NCBI GenBank assembly: GCA_003483885.1
Contig: DMXI01000581.1
Span: forward strand, 1 to 31,337
DNA from: Microscillaceae bacterium
Lineage (GTDB): Bacteria; Bacteroidota; Bacteroidia; Cytophagales; Microscillaceae
Reading direction: 5' to 3'
DNA: 31,337 nt
Shown: positions 28,018 through 31,337 of the stretch, one piece after another
How positions within the stretch are numbered: position 1 is the first letter of the stretch
How the letters are laid out: each line of letters begins with the position of its first letter
The notes under the pieces: generated by a model
Told to the model about the DNA's origin: nothing
Seen by the model: only the letters and a program-made list of their open reading frames with translations
Databases searched by the model: none
Translations under genes and position numbers: made by a program

Positions 28018-28105
28018 TGTAGGAAAAGTTGGGTTTGATGAATAATAACTCTTGCAAATTACCCATCAATTCTCCTGCATATTTCACCTGAAATAATGAT
28101 TTTTC

Positions 28106-28129
28106 TATATCCTCACTTCTGAGGATATA
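28106..28129. promoter_or_regulatory. Palindromic core, copy 3, upstream of the second CHAT operon
   Basis: Perfect 10-bp arms (28106-28115 and 28120-28129) around CTTC. The core TCCTCA-CTTC-TGAGGA is at 28110-28125, 93 bp before the 28017 start codon. No T-run follows on the minus strand, so it is less likely to be a terminator than copies 2 and 4. Confidence 0.5.
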
Positions 28130-28181
28130 AATTATCCAACACCTCTGCATAACTCTGATAATCAAACATATACACACAAAC

Positions 28182-28207
28182 AAAAATCCTCACTAGTGAG
28201 GATTTTT
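28182..28207 (-). terminator. Terminator-like perfect palindrome after the caspase gene, core copy 4
   Basis: Two 13-bp arms with no spacer: AAAAATCCTCACT (28182-28194) and its exact complement (28195-28207). Read on the minus strand it ends in TTTTT, 15 bp past the caspase stop. It contains TCCTCA-CTAG-TGAGGA at 28187-28202. In RNA the tip must open to a small loop. Confidence 0.65.
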
Positions 28208-28222
28208 AAACTTAAGTACTAA

Positions 28223-30142
28223 TCATTTCTTTGTAGTAAAAACTTCCAGCACCTTCGCCAGCCAATCATCGGGTATTTTTTGGCCAGTTCTTTTGGTTGG
28301 TTTATTGAACCCTTCCCGGATGTCTTTTTGCGTAAACAAATAACTATGCAATTCTCGAGTGCTCACGATTAGTTTGAACCGATCAATGGTTGGGGTTAAC
28401 TGTTCGTCTGGAAACAACCCATACCCTTCGGCCAATACAATTTCATTCGTTTTGGCAGGTATTGATCCGTTGTAATACACTTCTATTCCATAAAAAGGAT
28501 CAAGGTGTAATAGCATAAAATACACCTCATACTCACTTAGGTTTTGGGCAGTAATTTTGTAAGGAATCGCCCAGGTATTTTCTTCTTTTCTTTGTTCTTG
28601 TTTGGGAAAGTATTTCCCTTCTTCGCTGGTGAGCTCCAAAGTATCCTGGGCATTGATCACCGTTTTAGCAAGCATATCATCGCCCACCACCTTAAAAGTC
28701 AGCGGAAAGTCTTCGTAATGAAACAATTGAGGCTGAGCATTATAGCTATCCAAAATCCGATGCCATCGAGCTATTCGTTCCAGTTTAGAAACCCTGCTTA
28801 CTGAGTCATATTTCCCCGTCACTAATTTAATTCCCTCTCGGGTGATGGTGTAGTTGTCTTTTTCTTGATCAATGATCAGTTGTTCATTGGCTGTTTTATC
28901 TTCGGTCAATTTAAATAATGGAGAAGCCAAATCAGCTGGTGGAGGGTTTAGGTTTACCCCAATGGCTAACTGCTGGACAGGTAAACTCCTTAACTCTGCC
29001 AAATAATTTTGATCAGGGTTTAAGCTACCTTTCAGAACTTCTACCACGTTGTAGTCCAACCCAACTTGAGTAGTTTTTGCCAAAGCCACTGGGCCTTCGT
29101 CTTTTGGATTTTCGTAAACGGCCCATTCTATGGTAGGATTCGTTTCGGCGGAAGCCAATCCGTGTACTTCCCCCTGCTCAATACGCCATTCAGACCGCAC
29201 CATTTTCGTTCCATACAATTTACGGTTTTCAGAGGTGGTTGCTCCAGTTAAAAAATGACTATGGGCGTTAAAAAAATGATACGTCTCAAATTGCGGGTTT
29301 TGATAACGATAAATCTTTTCGGTAAAACCAATGACTCTTGGATTTATCAATGAAAATAATTCGGCATAAGTCAGATGAGGGTTTTGTAATAAAGCTTGCT
29401 CCAAATAATAAGTGAAAACTCCTCTCCGCTTCCCTCCCATCATTGTTTCCCAAGATGATTGATCTTTTTGAGCACCTGCCAATAAAATATGAGGGCTATT
29501 GGGCAAAGTAATCTCGCCTTTCTCTTCCCACATTTGTTCGTAATAATTATCCAAGTAATTGCGATGCAGTGCGTCTTGTATCGCACGCTCTTCCACTTCT
29601 CGCTTTTGGATTTCTTGGGATAAAGTTTGTGTTTTTGATCGGGTTCCTGATCCTGAATGACAGCAATCCAAAATAATAACAATATGGGCATTTTTTTGAG
29701 CCGCTTCTTTGATCAAAATAGCTAATTCTTTATCAGCCAGGTCTTTTTCTATCCAACGGTTGCCAATGCGAGCCCTACTATCATAACATACCAGAGTTTC
29801 TTCTCGGCGATGCTCACGACTCGTACCTGCTACATATTTTTGAAAGGCTTTAGGCAAGGACTGACGAGAACCGTGTCCACTGTAGTAGAACAATACTGTG
29901 GTATTTTCATCAGCGTTGGCCGTCAAATGTTCTCGAAAGTTTTGAATAATATTTTTTCGCGTGGCCTGTTTGTTGAGCAAAGTTTTGATGTATGTAGTGG
30001 GTACCACATACTGCTTTTCCAGCAAGTTTTGCATGGCCTCTACATCGTTTAGGCAAGCTTTGAGGGGTGTTACTCCCACACTTTGAGGATGATACTCGTT
30101 GATGCCCACGAGTAAGGCATAGCATTTTTGGGACATTGTCAT
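28223..30142 (-). CDS. Caspase-family (C14, metacaspase-like) peptidase
   Basis: 639 residues, cytoplasmic (no signal peptide). Residues ~5-300 are a caspase fold: first strand 'KCYALLVGINEYHPQ', catalytic His90 in 'LFYYSGHGSRQ' and Cys161 in 'IVIILDCCHSGSG', with Asp159 in the position expected to help select a basic residue, as in metacaspases. 'HILLAGAQKDQSSWE' and 'GVFTYYLEQALL' match the p10-like part. Residues ~300-639 are beta-rich. They contain 'VSKLERIARWHRILD', seen in other bacterial caspase proteins, then a domain with 'NLSEYEVYFMLLHLDP' that may sense or bind. ATG at 30142 or 30136 could be the start. It is a single-gene unit: terminator-like palindrome after it, palindromic core 109 bp before it. 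A proposed role is regulated proteolysis in stress or defence. Confidence 0.88.
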   Translation of the reverse strand: MTMSQKCYALLVGINEYHPQSVGVTPLKACLNDVEAMQNLLEKQYVVPTTYIKTLLNKQATRKNIIQNFREHLTANADENTTVLFYYSGHGSRQSLPKAFQKYVAGTSREHRREETLVCYDSRARIGNRWIEKDLADKELAILIKEAAQKNAHIVIILDCCHSGSGTRSKTQTLSQEIQKREVEERAIQDALHRNYLDNYYEQMWEEKGEITLPNSPHILLAGAQKDQSSWETMMGGKRRGVFTYYLEQALLQNPHLTYAELFSLINPRVIGFTEKIYRYQNPQFETYHFFNAHSHFLTGATTSENRKLYGTKMVRSEWRIEQGEVHGLASAETNPTIEWAVYENPKDEGPVALAKTTQVGLDYNVVEVLKGSLNPDQNYLAELRSLPVQQLAIGVNLNPPPADLASPLFKLTEDKTANEQLIIDQEKDNYTITREGIKLVTGKYDSVSRVSKLERIARWHRILDSYNAQPQLFHYEDFPLTFKVVGDDMLAKTVINAQDTLELTSEEGKYFPKQEQRKEENTWAIPYKITAQNLSEYEVYFMLLHLDPFYGIEVYYNGSIPAKTNEIVLAEGYGLFPDEQLTPTIDRFKLIVSTRELHSYLFTQKDIREGFNKPTKRTGQKIPDDWLAKVLEVFTTKK

Positions 30143-30250
30143 AAAATGTTTAGCATATTGATAGTGTTAATGAGAATACTTCCATTAAATATTTCAAATC
30201 ACTGGACTTATTCATCTTTACAAATCAATCAAAATAATAAAGCTTTTGCC

Positions 30251-30266
30251 TCCTCAGAACTGACGA
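30251..30266. promoter_or_regulatory. Palindromic core, copy 5, upstream of the caspase gene
   Basis: TCCTCA-GAAC-TGACGA, one mismatch from perfect symmetry, 109 bp before the caspase ATG. The four-base centre GAAC is the same as in copy 1 at 6033. Confidence 0.45.
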
Positions 30267-30329
30267 TTTTTGATTCCTCAAAGGTAAAATGAGAAGTTTT
30301 GCGTGGTCAAACACCAGTTTGTCAGGATC

Positions 30330-30603
30330 TTATACCATTCCCCGTCTAATTATTTCCTGAACCTTGTTCACCTCCAAAACCATCTCAAAATCACCTATTT
30401 TGACTGGTTTCAAACGGCTTTAACGATCTACGTAGAACAGGAGTAGACATTCGCTTTGAATTTACTGTATTAATAGAAAGGTAAAGCCCGATGATTATTA
30501 GCCCTGCTATTTTAGGCATAGGGTTGCCTCGGGTAACCCAGTACAAAAAGTAATACCAACCAAATACAAAATCCAGCAAAACAAAATTCTTCTTAAAACC
30601 CAA
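30330..30603 (-). pseudogene. Possible frameshifted small membrane protein
   Basis: A minus-strand frame (start TTG at 30603) includes a membrane-like segment, 'IAGLIIIGLYLSI', and runs to 'STPVLRRSLKP'. A second frame overlapping its end reads 'LKPVKIGDFEMVLEVNKV' and continues to a TAA at 30330-30332. Joined by one frameshift they would make about 85 residues. No family recognised; this may be a decayed gene or chance. Confidence 0.25.
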
Positions 30604-30739
30604 TTCAGTTCATATCGAGGTGGAAGATTTTTCATTGAGAGAAGTATTTAAAAACTTCAAGGTGAAAAGGGTTGACTTAACTCGTACCACATTTCCTTGT
30701 ATTGGGCAAGCTAACCATTCATCAACCATCACCTATTTA

Positions 30740-31251
30740 TTATCGCAAATAGTGATCTTTAGGCACCTTCATTAGGTGTTTGTTTACTTCATTTTCTAAA
30801 ATAATTGGAGCATTTGCCTGCACTCTTTTCGTGAAAAATCATTTCTTTTACTTGGCAGGAGTAAACAGCATTTAATGCCTTGACTGAGTTTATCCACTAA
30901 TTGAATACTTCCTTGGAGGGCCCATCCGTTTTTTTACTACCTCTAACCCTATCTCTGCAATGATATTAAGGACTCTCTTGTCATAAGATGCATCAAAAAC
31001 CGTTTGATGAATGGTATTTGCAGGATATACGCTATTATCTTCTACATAAATAGCGACCAATTGATCACTGTAATATTTTGCTTCAACCTAGATAAAATGG
31101 CTCTCTTTGCCCTTTACATCAATGTGTTGCCCTATATAATAAATGATATTATCGATTTTCTCTTCAAAAAATCATACCGAGCATCTTCTAATGCATCAAT
31201 TTCTTCATAAAGATAGTTTTTGGGCCAAAGGCCATTTTTTGAATTTTGTTA
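30740..31251 (-). pseudogene. Multiply frameshifted gene of unknown function
   Basis: On the minus strand, coherent protein-like pieces follow one another in different frames: 'NGLWPKNYLYEEIDALEDAR', then 'EKIDNIIYYIGQHIDVKGKE', a TAG where a Trp is plausible, 'VEAKYYSDQLVAIYVEDNSV', 'VVKKRMGPPRKYSIS', then 'VDKLSQGIKCCLLLPSKRND', 'FSRKECRQ' and 'APIILENEVNKHLMKVPKDH', ending with TAA at 30740-30742. Three frameshifts and one nonsense change separate them. I do not recognise the family. The 5' end is not found; the frame meets a TAA at 31249-31251. Clearly decayed. Confidence 0.5.
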
Positions 31252-31337
31252 GGCTTTCTATTTACTTATTTAGCTCTCAAAATCAAGCAGTTTTTATAAA
31301 AACCGGAATTTCAATACATAAATTACGCTAAAAAACT

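Noticed and set aside
31004..31331. Plus-strand frames near the right edge
   Set aside because: The minus strand here reads as a coherent though frameshifted protein, so the plus frames are shadows.
1..31337. tRNA, rRNA, integrase or transposase genes that would mark a mobile element
   Set aside because: None was recognised on either strand; mobility of the region is suggested only by repeats and broken genes.

Overview
The window looks like an accessory region from a gliding or marine Bacteroidota, most likely a Cytophagales/Microscilla-type genome. The reasons are AT-rich DNA, few Shine-Dalgarno sites, large surface proteins ending in a type IX secretion (T9SS) sorting domain with the 'FPNP' motif, and several CHAT and caspase-like peptidases. 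The taxon is inferred from style, not from a marker gene.

Layout. (1) 498-5943, minus strand: a tight three-gene operon. It encodes a small winged-helix-like protein, a CHAT protease fused to a STAND-type NTPase, a membrane segment and a propeller-like tail, and an exported TPR protein with a dead M48-like metalloprotease motif. (2) 6321-15321, plus strand: three exported beta-propeller proteins, with 12 NHL repeats, 14 SBBP-type repeats, and a truncated NHL protein. (3) 15318-18481: a decayed minus-strand operon that includes the C-terminal part of an E1/ThiF-like enzyme. It is interrupted by a plus-strand pair encoding a cytoplasmic subtilisin-like protease and a small protein related to its propeptide. 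(4) 18509-19958: a stand-alone proteasome-fold (Ntn-hydrolase) protein and a small acidic protein, closed by a terminator. (5) 20240-20701: an exported MORN-like protein. (6) 20812-28017, minus strand: an operon of an exported coiled-coil protein, a 1321-residue lipoprotein and a second CHAT protease. (7) 28223-30142, minus strand: a caspase-family (C14) peptidase. (8) 30330-31251: decayed genes.

Five different proteolytic folds lie in about 30 kb: two CHAT proteins, one caspase, one subtilase, one Ntn hydrolase and one degenerate M48. An eroding ubiquitin-activation-like gene lies among them. This suggests a cluster of proteolytic signalling, defence or programmed-death modules.

The least obvious signal is a palindromic core, TCCTCA-N4-TGAGGA. 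It occurs at five intergenic positions (6033, 20765, 28110, 28187, 30251), each 64 to 170 bp upstream of a minus-strand gene head. Four lie upstream of the CHAT/caspase operon heads and one upstream of the MORN-like gene. Two copies also sit in terminator hairpins. It may be a shared control site or a dispersed terminator-like repeat. Function assignments come from reading motifs by eye; no database search was possible.
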